From Gordonia namibiensis NBRC 108229 (GTDB lineage: Bacteria > Actinomycetota > Actinomycetes > Mycobacteriales > Mycobacteriaceae), in the NCBI RefSeq assembly GCF_000298235.1, contig NZ_BAHE01000010.1, forward strand, positions 1 through 64,000: a stretch of DNA of 64,000 nucleotides, in the 5' to 3' direction. Below, piece after piece: positions 55,794 to 64,000 of this stretch. Both the position numbers and the translations under genes were made by a program. Within the stretch, counting starts at the first letter, position 1; each line of letters opens with the position of its first letter. Under the pieces are notes generated by a model. It worked only from the letters and a program-made list of their open reading frames with translations, was not told the DNA's origin and ran no database searches.

Positions 55794-58700
55794 GTGAGCA
55801 GCAGTTCGATTTCTGACTTCGGACAGAACACCTGGCTGGTCGAGGAAATGTACCAGCAATTCAAAGAGGACCCGAGCTCGGTGGACCCGAGTTGGCATGA
55901 GCTCTTGAAGAGTTACAAGCCCGGAGACAACGGTGGTTCTACGTCCGCCGCACCGGCCTCCACCACCCCCTCCTCCAACGGCAGCGCTCCGGCGAAGCCC
56001 GCGGCCGAGTCGGCACCGCGTAAGCAGGTGACACTCGACCAGGAGCCGACGCGGACCGCCTCTGCCCGCAAGCCCTCCCCTGCCAAGGAGTCGACCGCGA
56101 CCAAGGCCGCCTCCGGCCACAGTGTCGCGAGCCGTGACGGCTCCGCCCGTTCCCAGCCGAAGCCCGCCGCCGCTGCCAAGCCCGCTGCCGCCAAGCCCGC
56201 AGCCGCCGAGTCCAAGAAGGATTCCGAGGACGGCAACAAGGTGCTCCGCGGCCCCGCCGCCGCCATCGCCAAGAACATGGCGCTGTCGCTGCAGATCCCG
56301 ACGGCCACCAGTGTTCGCGCGGTTCCCGCGAAGGCGATGATCGACAACCGTATCGTCGTCAACAACCATCTCGCCCGTACCCGCGGCGGCAAGATCAGCT
56401 TCACCCACATCCTGGGTTACGCGATCGTCCAGGCCATCAAGGCCTTCCCGAACATGAATCGGCACTACGCCGAGATCGACGGCAAGCCCAACGTCGTCAC
56501 CCCCGCGCACACCAACCTCGGTCTGGCCATCGATCTGGTCGGCAAGGACGGCAACCGCACGCTCGTCGTCGCGGCCATCAAAGAGTGCGAGACGATGGGC
56601 TTCGCCGAGTTCTACAACGCGTATCAGGACATCGTCCGCCGTGCGCGTGACGGCAAGCTCGGCGCCGATGACTTCTCCGGCGTCACCATCTCGCTGACCA
56701 ACCCCGGCACCATCGGCACCGTGCACTCCGTGCCGCGCCTGATGAAGGGTCAGGGCGCGATCATCGGCGCCGGTGCGATGGAGTACCCCGCCGAGTTCCA
56801 GGGCGCCAGCGACGAGCAGATCGCCGAGCTCGGCGTCGGCAAGCTGATGACGCTGACCTCGACCTACGATCACCGCATCATCCAGGGTGCGGAGTCGGGC
56901 GACTTCCTGCGCACCGTCCACGAGCTGCTGATCGACGACGCGTTCTACGACGAGATCTTCACCGCGTTCCACGTGCCCTACGAGCCGGTCCGCTGGCGTC
57001 GTGACATCCCGGCCGGCCTCGTCGACAAGAGCACCCGCGTCCTCGAGCTGATCGCCGCCTACCGCAGCCGCGGCCATCTGATGGCCGACATCGATCCGCT
57101 GATGATGAACAGCGATGCGCGCAGCAGCCATCCTGATCTCGACATCGCGACCTACGGCCTGACCCTCTGGGATCTCGACCGCACCTTCAAGGTCGGTGGC
57201 TTCCACGGCCAGGAGAAGATGAAGCTCCGCGACGTGCTGTCGATCCTGCGCGACGCCTACTGCCGCCACGTCGGTGTGGAGTACACCCACATCCTCGAGC
57301 CTGAGCAGCAGAAGTGGCTGCAGGAACGCGTCGAGGTCAAGCACGTGAAGCCGCCGGTCGGCGAGCAGAAGTACATCCTGAGCAAGTTGAACGCGGCGGA
57401 GGCCTTCGAGACCTTCCTGCAGACCAAGTACGTCGGTCAGAAGCGCTTCTCGCTCGAGGGTGCCGAGTCGGTCATCCCGATGATGGACGCGGTCATCGAC
57501 CAGAGCGCCGAGCACAACCTCTCCGAGGTTGTCATCGGTATGCCGCACCGCGGCCGTCTCAACGTGCTCGCCAACATCGTCGGCAAGCCGTACTCGAAGA
57601 TCTTCTCCGAGTTCGAGGGCAACCTGAACCCGTCGCAGGCGCACGGTTCGGGTGACGTGAAGTACCACCTCGGCGCCGAGGGCAAGTACTACCAGATGTT
57701 CGGGGACAACGAGATCAACGTCTCGCTGACCGCCAACCCGAGCCACCTCGAGGCGGTCGACCCGGTCCTCGAGGGCCTGGTCCGCGCCAAGCAGGATCTC
57801 ATCGCCGACGCCGACGACGAGAGCTTCCCGATCCTGCCGCTCATGCTGCACGGCGACGCCGCATTCGCCGGTCAGGGTGTGGTCGCCGAGACGCTCAACA
57901 TGGCCATGCTGCCCGGCTACCGCACCGGCGGCACCGTGCACATCGTGGTGAACAACCAGGTCGGCTTCACCACCGCCCCGGAGCACTCGCGTTCCACCGA
58001 GTACTGCACCGACGTCGCGAAGATGATCGGCGCGCCGATCTTCCACGTGAACAGCGACGATCCCGAGGCCTGCGTCTGGGTTGCGAAGCTCGCCGTCGAC
58101 TACCGCCAGACGTACCACAAGGACGTCGTCATCGACCTCGTCTGCTTCCGCCGCCGCGGCCACAACGAGGGTGACGACCCCTCGATGACGCAGCCGGCGA
58201 TGTACGAGGTCATCGACACCAAGCGTGGCGTCCGCAAGAGCTACACCGAGGCCCTGATCGGTCGTGGTGACATCTCGACCAAGGAGGCCGAGGACGCCCT
58301 GCGTGACTACCAGGGACAGCTCGAACGGGTCTTCAACGAGGTCAAGGAACTCGAGAAGTACCACGCCGAGCCGTCGCCGTCGGTGGAGTCCGACCAGACC
58401 CTGCCGACCAAGCTGGTGACCGCGGTCGACAAGGAAGTCCTGCAGACCATCGGTGACGCCTTCGTCAACGTCCCGGAAGGCTTCAACCCGCATGCGCGCG
58501 TGAAGCCGGTTCTCGAGCGTCGCGCCGAGGCCGCCCGCAACGGCGGCATCGACTGGGCCTTCGCCGAGCTCCTCGCGTTCGGTTCGCTGGTCATGGAAGG
58601 ACGCACCGTCCGCCTGTCCGGTCAGGACTCGCGCCGCGGCACCTTCACCCAGCGTCACTCGGTGCTCATCGACCGGGAGAACGGTTCGGAGTACACCCCG

Positions 58701-59606
58701 CTGAACCACCTGTTGCCCGCCGACGCCGAGGACAACGGCGGCCGCTTCATGGTCTACGACTCGCCGCTCTCCGAGTTCGCCGTCGTCGGCTTCGAATACG
58801 GCTACTCCGTGGGCAATCCGGACGCACTCGTCCTGTGGGAGGCGCAGTTCGGCGACTTCGTCAACGGCGCACAGTCGATCATCGACGAGTTCATCTCGTC
58901 CGGTGAGGCCAAGTGGGGCCAGCTCTCCGACGTCGTCCTGCTGCTGCCGCACGGACACGAGGGCCAGGGTCCCGACCACACCTCGGGCCGCATCGAGCGT
59001 TTCCTGCAGCTGTGTGCCGAGGGCTCGATGACGGTGGCGCTGCCGTCGACCCCGGCGAGCTACTTCCACCTGCTGCGTCGCCACGTGCTCGACGGCATCA
59101 GCCGTCCGCTCATCGTCTTCACCCCGAAGTCGATGCTGCGCAACAAGGCCGCCGTCAGCCCGCTGTCGGACTTCACCGACGACAAGTTCCGCTCGGTCAT
59201 CGACGATCCGAAGTTCGCCAAGGGCGACGCCGACCGCAGCAAGGTCAAGCGCGTCCTGCTGGTGAGCGGCAAGCTCTACTACGAGCTCGCGGCCCGTCGT
59301 GACAAGGAGGATCGCGACGACATCGCGATCGTCCGCATCGAGCAGCTCTACCCGGTGCCGCACCGACGCCTGCGCAACACGCTGGAGCAGTACGGCAACG
59401 CCAGCGAGTTCCGCTGGGTCCAGGAGGAGCCGGCCAACCAGGGCCCGTGGCCGTTCCTCGGCCTGTGGCTGCCCGAGGTGTTGCCGGATGTCCTCGGTGG
59501 CCTGCGTCGCGTCTCGCGTCGCCCGATGTCGGCCCCGTCCTCGGGTTCGAGCAAGGTGCACGCGGTCGAGCAGCAGGAGATCCTCGACGAGGCGTTCGGC
59601 GAGTAG
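55794..59606 (+). CDS. kgd: multifunctional 2-oxoglutarate dehydrogenase/decarboxylase
   Basis: The 1270-residue Kgd/OdhA-type enzyme carries both E1 and E2-like activities of the TCA cycle. A short helical N-terminus ([22 protein letters not shown]) and an Ala/Pro/Lys-rich linker (about 40-155) lead to an E2 acyltransferase domain with [17 protein letters not shown], then E1 domains with [37 protein letters not shown] and a C-terminal transketolase-like part. The GTG at 55794 is chosen because the family N-terminus starts there. In relatives it is held inhibited by unphosphorylated GarA/OdhI. A strong terminator follows. Confidence 0.95.
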   Translation: MSSSSISDFGQNTWLVEEMYQQFKEDPSSVDPSWHELLKSYKPGDNGGSTSAAPASTTPSSNGSAPAKPAAESAPRKQVTLDQEPTRTASARKPSPAKESTATKAASGHSVASRDGSARSQPKPAAAAKPAAAKPAAAESKKDSEDGNKVLRGPAAAIAKNMALSLQIPTATSVRAVPAKAMIDNRIVVNNHLARTRGGKISFTHILGYAIVQAIKAFPNMNRHYAEIDGKPNVVTPAHTNLGLAIDLVGKDGNRTLVVAAIKECETMGFAEFYNAYQDIVRRARDGKLGADDFSGVTISLTNPGTIGTVHSVPRLMKGQGAIIGAGAMEYPAEFQGASDEQIAELGVGKLMTLTSTYDHRIIQGAESGDFLRTVHELLIDDAFYDEIFTAFHVPYEPVRWRRDIPAGLVDKSTRVLELIAAYRSRGHLMADIDPLMMNSDARSSHPDLDIATYGLTLWDLDRTFKVGGFHGQEKMKLRDVLSILRDAYCRHVGVEYTHILEPEQQKWLQERVEVKHVKPPVGEQKYILSKLNAAEAFETFLQTKYVGQKRFSLEGAESVIPMMDAVIDQSAEHNLSEVVIGMPHRGRLNVLANIVGKPYSKIFSEFEGNLNPSQAHGSGDVKYHLGAEGKYYQMFGDNEINVSLTANPSHLEAVDPVLEGLVRAKQDLIADADDESFPILPLMLHGDAAFAGQGVVAETLNMAMLPGYRTGGTVHIVVNNQVGFTTAPEHSRSTEYCTDVAKMIGAPIFHVNSDDPEACVWVAKLAVDYRQTYHKDVVIDLVCFRRRGHNEGDDPSMTQPAMYEVIDTKRGVRKSYTEALIGRGDISTKEAEDALRDYQGQLERVFNEVKELEKYHAEPSPSVESDQTLPTKLVTAVDKEVLQTIGDAFVNVPEGFNPHARVKPVLERRAEAARNGGIDWAFAELLAFGSLVMEGRTVRLSGQDSRRGTFTQRHSVLIDRENGSEYTPLNHLLPADAEDNGGRFMVYDSPLSEFAVVGFEYGYSVGNPDALVLWEAQFGDFVNGAQSIIDEFISSGEAKWGQLSDVVLLLPHGHEGQGPDHTSGRIERFLQLCAEGSMTVALPSTPASYFHLLRRHVLDGISRPLIVFTPKSMLRNKAAVSPLSDFTDDKFRSVIDDPKFAKGDADRSKVKRVLLVSGKLYYELAARRDKEDRDDIAIVRIEQLYPVPHRRLRNTLEQYGNASEFRWVQEEPANQGPWPFLGLWLPEVLPDVLGGLRRVSRRPMSAPSSGSSKVHAVEQQEILDEAFGE

Positions 59607-59630
59607 CCCACGCCGACCCGTTCGACACCA

Positions 59631-59670
59631 CAGGAGGCCCCTGCCGGAATCATCCGGCAGGGGCCTCCTG
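59631..59670. terminator. bidirectional intrinsic terminator after kgd
   Basis: Perfect 17-bp arms at 59631-59647 and 59654-59670 flank a 6-nt loop. The stem reads CAGGAGGCCCCTGCCGG on the plus strand. It lies 25 bp past the kgd stop and just after the converging acyltransferase-like gene, so it serves both. The tail is only weakly T-rich. Confidence 0.8.
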
Positions 59671-59681
59671 CTGTTCGGGCA

Positions 59682-61083
59682 TCACCAGATGTCGTGCGGC
59701 AGTTCCCATTCCGTGAGTTCACGGGTGAGCAGGTCCCGGAGGACGGCTTCGGAGCCGAAGGCCTCGTCGTCGAGTCCGAGGAGGGTGAACGACACCTGTT
59801 GCGGGGTTCGGACGAGCCAGGACTGCACGCCGTCGCCGAACCGGTGACCGGCCGCGGGATCGACGCCCTGGGTCGTGCCGCGCAGCACCATCCGGCGCGC
59901 GGTCCGGCCGCCGACCACAGTGGCCTCCGGGGTCACCTCACCGATGTTGGAGATCACCGCGTCGGGCATGCCCTTGCCCGCGCCGCCGCCCACGAGCTTG
60001 ATCAGCACCGACGGCGGCAGGAACCAGGCGAGCGGGCGTAGATGGATGTGGGGTGCGCGACGCCCTTCGGACAGCCGCACGAAGGCGGCCTTGCACGCGG
60101 CCCGGATCCCGGTGAGATCTCCGCCCGGCACCGGCTCGTCGGTGAGGTACACCGAGACCCCCGCGATCGCGTTGGTCCGGTTGTCCTCCTCTCCCGCACG
60201 ACGATCCACCGGGACGCCGACCTTGATCGGGGTGCCCAACGGGGATCGTCCGCTCGACCGGAGGAGCCCGCTCACCACCGCGATGAAGAGGGTGTTCGGG
60301 GTTCCGCCGTGCTCGGTTGCGACGCGGTCCCAGTCGCCCGCGGGGATCGACGCGGTCGCCCAGGTGAACTTGGCCGCCGGGGATCGCTCGGCGAGCGGAG
60401 GGCGTTCCGGTCGCGGATCCGGTTCCAGGCCACGAGGCCTTGCGGCGCTCGGCCACGGCCCGCACGATCCCCGCGACGACGGCACCGGCCTGCGCGACGG
60501 CGTCGGCCGCGTCGGCGAGACGCCGCCTACGAAGCGGGACAAAGGATTCCGAGGAGGCCGACGAGGGGGTACGGTCAGCCGCGACGGCGACAGGAACGCC
60601 CGACTCGCGTGCCGCCTCGGCGGCCGCAGCGACCATGCCCCGTCCGTCGGTGACCACGTGCAAGGCACTCAGGGACAGCACGGTGCCGCCGGATTCGGTG
60701 GGTGCGCAGCGCAGACGCCAGCACCGGCCGCCCTCGGCGTCGAGCGGGACCGTCGACATCTCGGCGATCGCCCAGGCGTCGACGCCGGCATCAGGAACGG
60801 GAAGGGAGTCGACGGCCAGGCCCGGGGCGTCGGGTGCCGGGCCCCAGCTCGGACGCGAGCCGTACACGGTGGACGGCACCAGCATCCGGTGCATGCGCCC
60901 TCGGGCGAGCGCGGCGTTCATGGAGGTCATCGCCTCGAGGGAGACCTCCTCGTCGAAGACCCAGACCAGCTGCAGCACCACCGACCAGCCGAGTGCCGGT
61001 GTGGCGAACCAAAACGGCGCGTCGTCGGTGGCGAGTCGTCCGTACCGGTCGTCATTCGTCTCTGGGCGTGACAAGAGCGCCAT
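59682..61083 (-). pseudogene. condensation/WS-DGAT-like acyltransferase, frameshifted
   Basis: Two overlapping frames together make one protein of about 466 residues. The N-terminal part (from 61083, MALLSRPETNDDRYGR) has an HVVTDGRG active-site motif of the HxxxDG type and runs in one frame to about ...GIVRAVAERRKA. The C-terminal part (PERPPLAERSPAAKFTW to the stop at 59682, with DAVISNIGEVTPEA) continues in the frame one base further along. The crossover lies within about 60400-60440. The cause is one extra base, two missing bases, or a sequencing error. It belongs to the CoA-dependent acyltransferase fold (wax ester synthase, Pap or condensation type); the substrate is unknown. Past the break each frame continues as nonsense. 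Confidence 0.7.
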
Positions 61084-61278
61084 CAGTCCAACCTCATGTT
61101 GATCGACCGTGGTCGATGTCGATCCCCCGTCGTTCTCCCCGCGTACAAGGATCTCACCCGCGACTCGGACGTGCGCACCCAGGTTTCACCGGTCACATCT
61201 TGGTTATTCCTTCACCGAAGTCACGCCGTGGTCGAGCCCATGCCGCGACAACCGTAGACATCCTCGGAGGTCGATCTC

Positions 61279-61758
61279 ATGTCATCCACGAATGTCCGTG
61301 CCACCCGTTCACCCATTCGAACCGCGGCGCTGGTCGTGGGCGCAGTCTTCCTGCTGGTCGGAGTACTCGGTTTCATCCCCGGCATCACCACCGACTACGA
61401 CACACTGACGTTCGCGGGTCATCACTCGGAAGCCGCCTTGCTCGGCATCTTCCAGGTCTCGATCCTGCACAACATCGTCCACCTGCTGTTCGGCGTGGCC
61501 GGCATCCTCCTGTCGCGCGCCGCATCGACCGCGTTCCTCTACCTGGTCGTCGGCGGGGCCGTCTACCTCGTGCTCTGGATCTACGGCCTGGTCATCGATC
61601 ACGACAGCGGCGCCAACTTCGTGCCGGTGAACACCGCCGACAACTGGCTGCACTTCGTTCTCGGGGCCGGCATGATCGGACTCGGCTTCCTGCTGCGTGG
61701 ACGCCGCGATCGACCGACGACGGCAGACGTCAACCCGGCTGGTGGCCCGGCAGTCTGA
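61279..61758 (+). CDS. DUF4383 membrane protein
   Basis: The 159-residue protein has four hydrophobic helices (about 16-34, 56-76, 81-103 and 121-139), and the loop LHNIVHLLFGVAGI and the later NWLHFVLGAGMIGLGFL are typical of DUF4383. It sits in the cytoplasmic membrane; the function is unknown, though relatives are often stress-induced. GGAGG lies eight bases before the ATG. It converges on the tetR gene with a 6-bp gap. Confidence 0.8.
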   Translation: MSSTNVRATRSPIRTAALVVGAVFLLVGVLGFIPGITTDYDTLTFAGHHSEAALLGIFQVSILHNIVHLLFGVAGILLSRAASTAFLYLVVGGAVYLVLWIYGLVIDHDSGANFVPVNTADNWLHFVLGAGMIGLGFLLRGRRDRPTTADVNPAGGPAV

Positions 61759-61764
61759 GAACAG

Positions 61765-62412
61765 CTACGAGGTGGCCTGGGCGGCCGCGGCCGCCAGCGC
61801 CGGAAGGGCGGCGGTGATCAGCCCGAGGAGCTCCTCACGGGTGACCGTCGGTGAGGTGAGCCAGCGGATCGTCGTCTCCTCGACGAAGGCGATCCACCCG
61901 TGCACGCTCATCACCACCGTCGGGCTCACCTCCACCCCGAAGCCCGGCGCGTGATCGAGCACGCGGCCGACCATCACCTCGCGGGTGCGGTCGAAGACGT
62001 CGCGCATCGCGGGGTCCGAGCTCGACGCCCCGCGGATGAGCGCGGTGTAGGCGGAGCGGTTCTCGCTGACGAAGTCGACGAACGCCGCCATCGAGGCGGT
62101 CAGGATGGCGATCGGGTCGCCCAGGGACTCGTCGGGCTCGGTGCACGCGAGCATCCGGTCGGCCTGGGCCTGCGCGATTGCGACGTGATAGTCCTGCTTG
62201 GAGGCGAAATAGTGGAACAGCAGGGCCCGCGACACCCCGGCCGCGTCGGCGATGGCGTCGATGGTGATCTCCTCCAGTGGACGGTCCCGCACCATCTCCA
62301 GACCGAACTCCAAGAGCTGGTCACGACGCGCCTCCGGACTCATCCGGGTGCGCTTGGATGCGGTTCGCTTGTCCTCGATCACCTGCGCGGCAGCCGTTCC
62401 TCTACTGGTCAC
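61765..62412 (-). CDS. TetR-family transcriptional regulator
   Basis: The 215-residue regulator has an N-terminal HTH (about 28-75: RRDQLLEFGLEMV, EEITIDAIADAAGVSRALLF, HYFASKQDYHVAI) and a ligand-binding domain. It starts at GTG 62412 and is divergent from the monooxygenase gene across 75 bp. Two 19-bp inverted repeats in that gap are its likely operators, one of them covering the monooxygenase -35. It probably represses the monooxygenase gene until a ketone, steroid or related compound is present; the ligand is unknown. Confidence 0.85.
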   Translation of the reverse strand: MTSRGTAAAQVIEDKRTASKRTRMSPEARRDQLLEFGLEMVRDRPLEEITIDAIADAAGVSRALLFHYFASKQDYHVAIAQAQADRMLACTEPDESLGDPIAILTASMAAFVDFVSENRSAYTALIRGASSSDPAMRDVFDRTREVMVGRVLDHAPGFGVEVSPTVVMSVHGWIAFVEETTIRWLTSPTVTREELLGLITAALPALAAAAAQATS

Positions 62413-62428
62413 CCGGCCAGACTACTCC

Positions 62429-62468
62429 TATTGAGTCTTGTTCAATAACTATTGACACGTGTTCAGTA
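62429..62468. promoter_or_regulatory. two tandem TetR operator candidates
   Basis: Site 1 (62429-62447) is TATTGA-N7-TCAATA with perfect arms. Site 2 (62450-62468) is TATTGA-N7-TCAGTA with one mismatch and a central CACGTG. Their starts are 21 bp apart, two helical turns, so bound dimers would lie on one face. Site 2 covers the -35 of the divergent monooxygenase promoter. Confidence 0.6.
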
Positions 62469-62481
62469 TCACCCCTATGGT
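62452..62481 (+). promoter_or_regulatory. promoter of the monooxygenase, probably leaderless
   Basis: TTGACA (62452-62457) matches the -35 consensus exactly. TATGGT (62476-62481) follows after 18 nt. The start of transcription would fall at about 62488, the A of the ATG, and there is no ribosome-binding site, so the mRNA is probably leaderless, which is common in Mycobacteriales. Confidence 0.6.
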
Positions 62482-62487
62482 GGCACC

Positions 62488-64000
62488 ATGACAACGAACG
62501 ATGTAGAGATCGCCATCATCGGGGCCGGCTTCTCGGGGCTGGGTGCCGCCATCCGGATGAGGCAACACGGATTCGACGACTTCGTCCTGCTCGATCGCGG
62601 CAGCGACTTCGGCGGGACCTGGCGCGACAACACCTACCCCGGCGCCGCCTGTGACGTGCCGTCGCAGCTGTACTCCTACTCGTTCGCGAAGAACCCGACG
62701 TGGTCGCGGTCGTACTCGCACCAACCGGAGATCCACGCGTACATCAACGATGTCGCGGCCCGCCACGACATCGCCGCCCGGTCACGCTTCAACACCGAGG
62801 TGACCAACGCCGCGTGGAACGAGGACGAGGGTCGCTGGATCATCGACACCGCACGCGACGGCAAGACCGAGCAGGTCCGCGCCCGCGTGATGATCGGCGG
62901 CGTCGGACCGCTCTGCGAGCCGAACCTCCCCGACATCGACGGCATCGAGTCCTTCGAGGGCAAGATCGTCCACTCGGCCCGCTGGGACAACGACCACGAC
63001 TTCACCGGACAGCGTGTCGCGGTCATCGGTACCGGCGCGTCGGCCATCCAGTTGGTCCCGGAGCTCGCCAAGGTGACCTCGCGCCTCGACGTCTACCAGC
63101 GCACCGCACCGTGGATCGTCCCCCGCACCGAGCGCGCCTACACCAAGCTCGAGCACTGGGCCTACAAGAACGTCCCGGGTTACCAGTCGGCCGTCCGCGG
63201 CGGGATCTACGCCGCCAACGAGGTCGTCGCCTTCGGCCTGACCTACTCGCCGACCGCACTCAAGCCCGTCGAACTGCTGTGCCGGGCGAACATCCTGCGC
63301 GGCATCGGTCGTGATGCCGAGCTCCGCCGCAAGGCCACCCCGACCTTCCAGGTCGGCTGCAAGCGCATCCTGCGCTCCAACGACTGGTACCCCGCCCTCG
63401 CCCGCCCCAACGTCGACCTCGTCACCGACGGAATCGACCGCATCACCGCGAACGGTGTCGTCGCCAAGGACGGCACGACGCGCGAGGTCGACGTCATCGT
63501 CGTCGCCACCGGCTTCCACGTCACCGACTCCCCCGTGTTCGAGAAGATCGTGGGCAAGGACCAGCGCAGCCTCGCCGACGTCTGGTCCGAGATCGGCATG
63601 CAGGGCTACAAGGGCTCGTTCGTCCACGGCTTCCCGAACATGATGCTGATGGTCGGACCGTCGACCGGCCTCGGCCACACCTCGATGGTGTACATGATCG
63701 AGTCGCAGCTCAACTATCTCGTGGACTACCTGAAAACCGTTCGGGCACAGGGGATCACCCGGACCGAGGTGCGGTTGTCGGCCCAGCAGGAGTACAACGC
63801 GGGCATCCAGCACAAGCTGCGCAACAGCGTGTGGGTCAACGGCGGCTGCGCCTCCTGGTACAAGGACGCCAACGGCAACATCACCACGCTGTGGCCGGGA
63901 TTCACCTTCGCCTTCCGCAACACCACCCGCCGCTTCGACATCGCCGCATACGATGTCACCCGCGGTGCGCGTCGTCCGCTGACCCCCGCCCCGGACCGGG
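62488..64000 (+). CDS. Baeyer-Villiger-type flavin monooxygenase (partial)
   Basis: At least 504 residues are encoded and the frame is still open at the right edge, so the C-terminus is missing. There is an FAD-binding GAGFSG near residue 12, FGGTWRDNTYPGAACDVPSQLYSYSF, the class fingerprint FEGKIVHSARWD (156-167), and the NADPH-binding VIGTGASAIQL. This places it among Baeyer-Villiger or related class B monooxygenases, which oxidise ketones, aldehydes or steroids with NADPH and oxygen. The length so far equals a typical member, so little is missing. Control by the divergent TetR gene is likely. Confidence 0.9.
   Translation, partial: MTTNDVEIAIIGAGFSGLGAAIRMRQHGFDDFVLLDRGSDFGGTWRDNTYPGAACDVPSQLYSYSFAKNPTWSRSYSHQPEIHAYINDVAARHDIAARSRFNTEVTNAAWNEDEGRWIIDTARDGKTEQVRARVMIGGVGPLCEPNLPDIDGIESFEGKIVHSARWDNDHDFTGQRVAVIGTGASAIQLVPELAKVTSRLDVYQRTAPWIVPRTERAYTKLEHWAYKNVPGYQSAVRGGIYAANEVVAFGLTYSPTALKPVELLCRANILRGIGRDAELRRKATPTFQVGCKRILRSNDWYPALARPNVDLVTDGIDRITANGVVAKDGTTREVDVIVVATGFHVTDSPVFEKIVGKDQRSLADVWSEIGMQGYKGSFVHGFPNMMLMVGPSTGLGHTSMVYMIESQLNYLVDYLKTVRAQGITRTEVRLSAQQEYNAGIQHKLRNSVWVNGGCASWYKDANGNITTLWPGFTFAFRNTTRRFDIAAYDVTRGARRPLTPAPDR

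Noticed and set aside
55767..59561. A 1264-codon open frame opposite kgd
   Set aside because: It is an antisense shadow of kgd with repetitive His/Asp/Arg/Val composition and no family match.

Overview
The window is high-GC chromosomal DNA from a member of the Mycobacteriales, most likely Gordonia or a close relative. The basis is the family content and gene order: a fused b-delta ATP synthase subunit, a MurA with Asp in place of the catalytic Cys, a Kgd-type 2-oxoglutarate enzyme, a DUF2550 gene after atpC, and the order argS-lysA-hom-thrC-thrB-rho ... rpmE-prfA-prmC-sua5 ... wecA-atpI-atpBEF(FH)AGDC-DUF2550 ... cobalamin adenosyltransferase-murA, which is the order known from Mycobacterium tuberculosis (Rv1292 to Rv1315). 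The species call is inference.

Left end (1-8.85 kb): the first ~310 bases hold two sigma70-like promoters reading leftward, out of the window, with the GTTGCCCC discriminator typical of actinobacterial rrn promoters. The 16S gene itself would lie outside. Next comes a mycofactocin-linked alcohol oxidation locus: a methyltransferase resembling MftM, and facing it a six-gene operon of an NDMA-dependent methanol dehydrogenase (Mno/Mdo family), a MoxR ATPase, a CoxE-type VWA protein, a second iron-type alcohol dehydrogenase and a two-component system resembling MnoS/MnoR. The palindromic core GTCC-N4-GGAC occurs upstream of both mftM and mno. In M. tuberculosis murA sits directly next to rrn; here this locus lies between them.

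8.85-30 kb: murA, a PduO-type cobalamin adenosyltransferase, DUF2550, the complete ATP synthase operon, wecA, a divergent SHMT-like PLP enzyme, sua5, prmC, prfA and rpmE. A CysJ-like reductase and a HemS-like protein form an added pair before a 32-bp tandem repeat array and rho, whose product has a long Asn/Arg/Gly-rich disordered insert.

30-43 kb: the threonine/lysine/arginyl-tRNA operon (argS-lysA-hom-thrC-thrB, mostly overlapping genes), DUF3105 and DUF305 proteins, a large SARP/AAA regulator, a hemerythrin-domain protein, a nested palindrome and tRNA-Arg(CCG).

43-64 kb: sbcD-sbcC, a padR-DHA2 efflux pair with a palindrome in its promoter region, a tightly overlapping GST-EcsC-ABC transporter operon, kgd with a strong bidirectional terminator, a frameshifted acyltransferase-like gene, DUF4383, and a TetR regulator divergent from a Baeyer-Villiger-type monooxygenase that runs off the right edge. 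No insertion sequence, prophage or CRISPR array was recognised.
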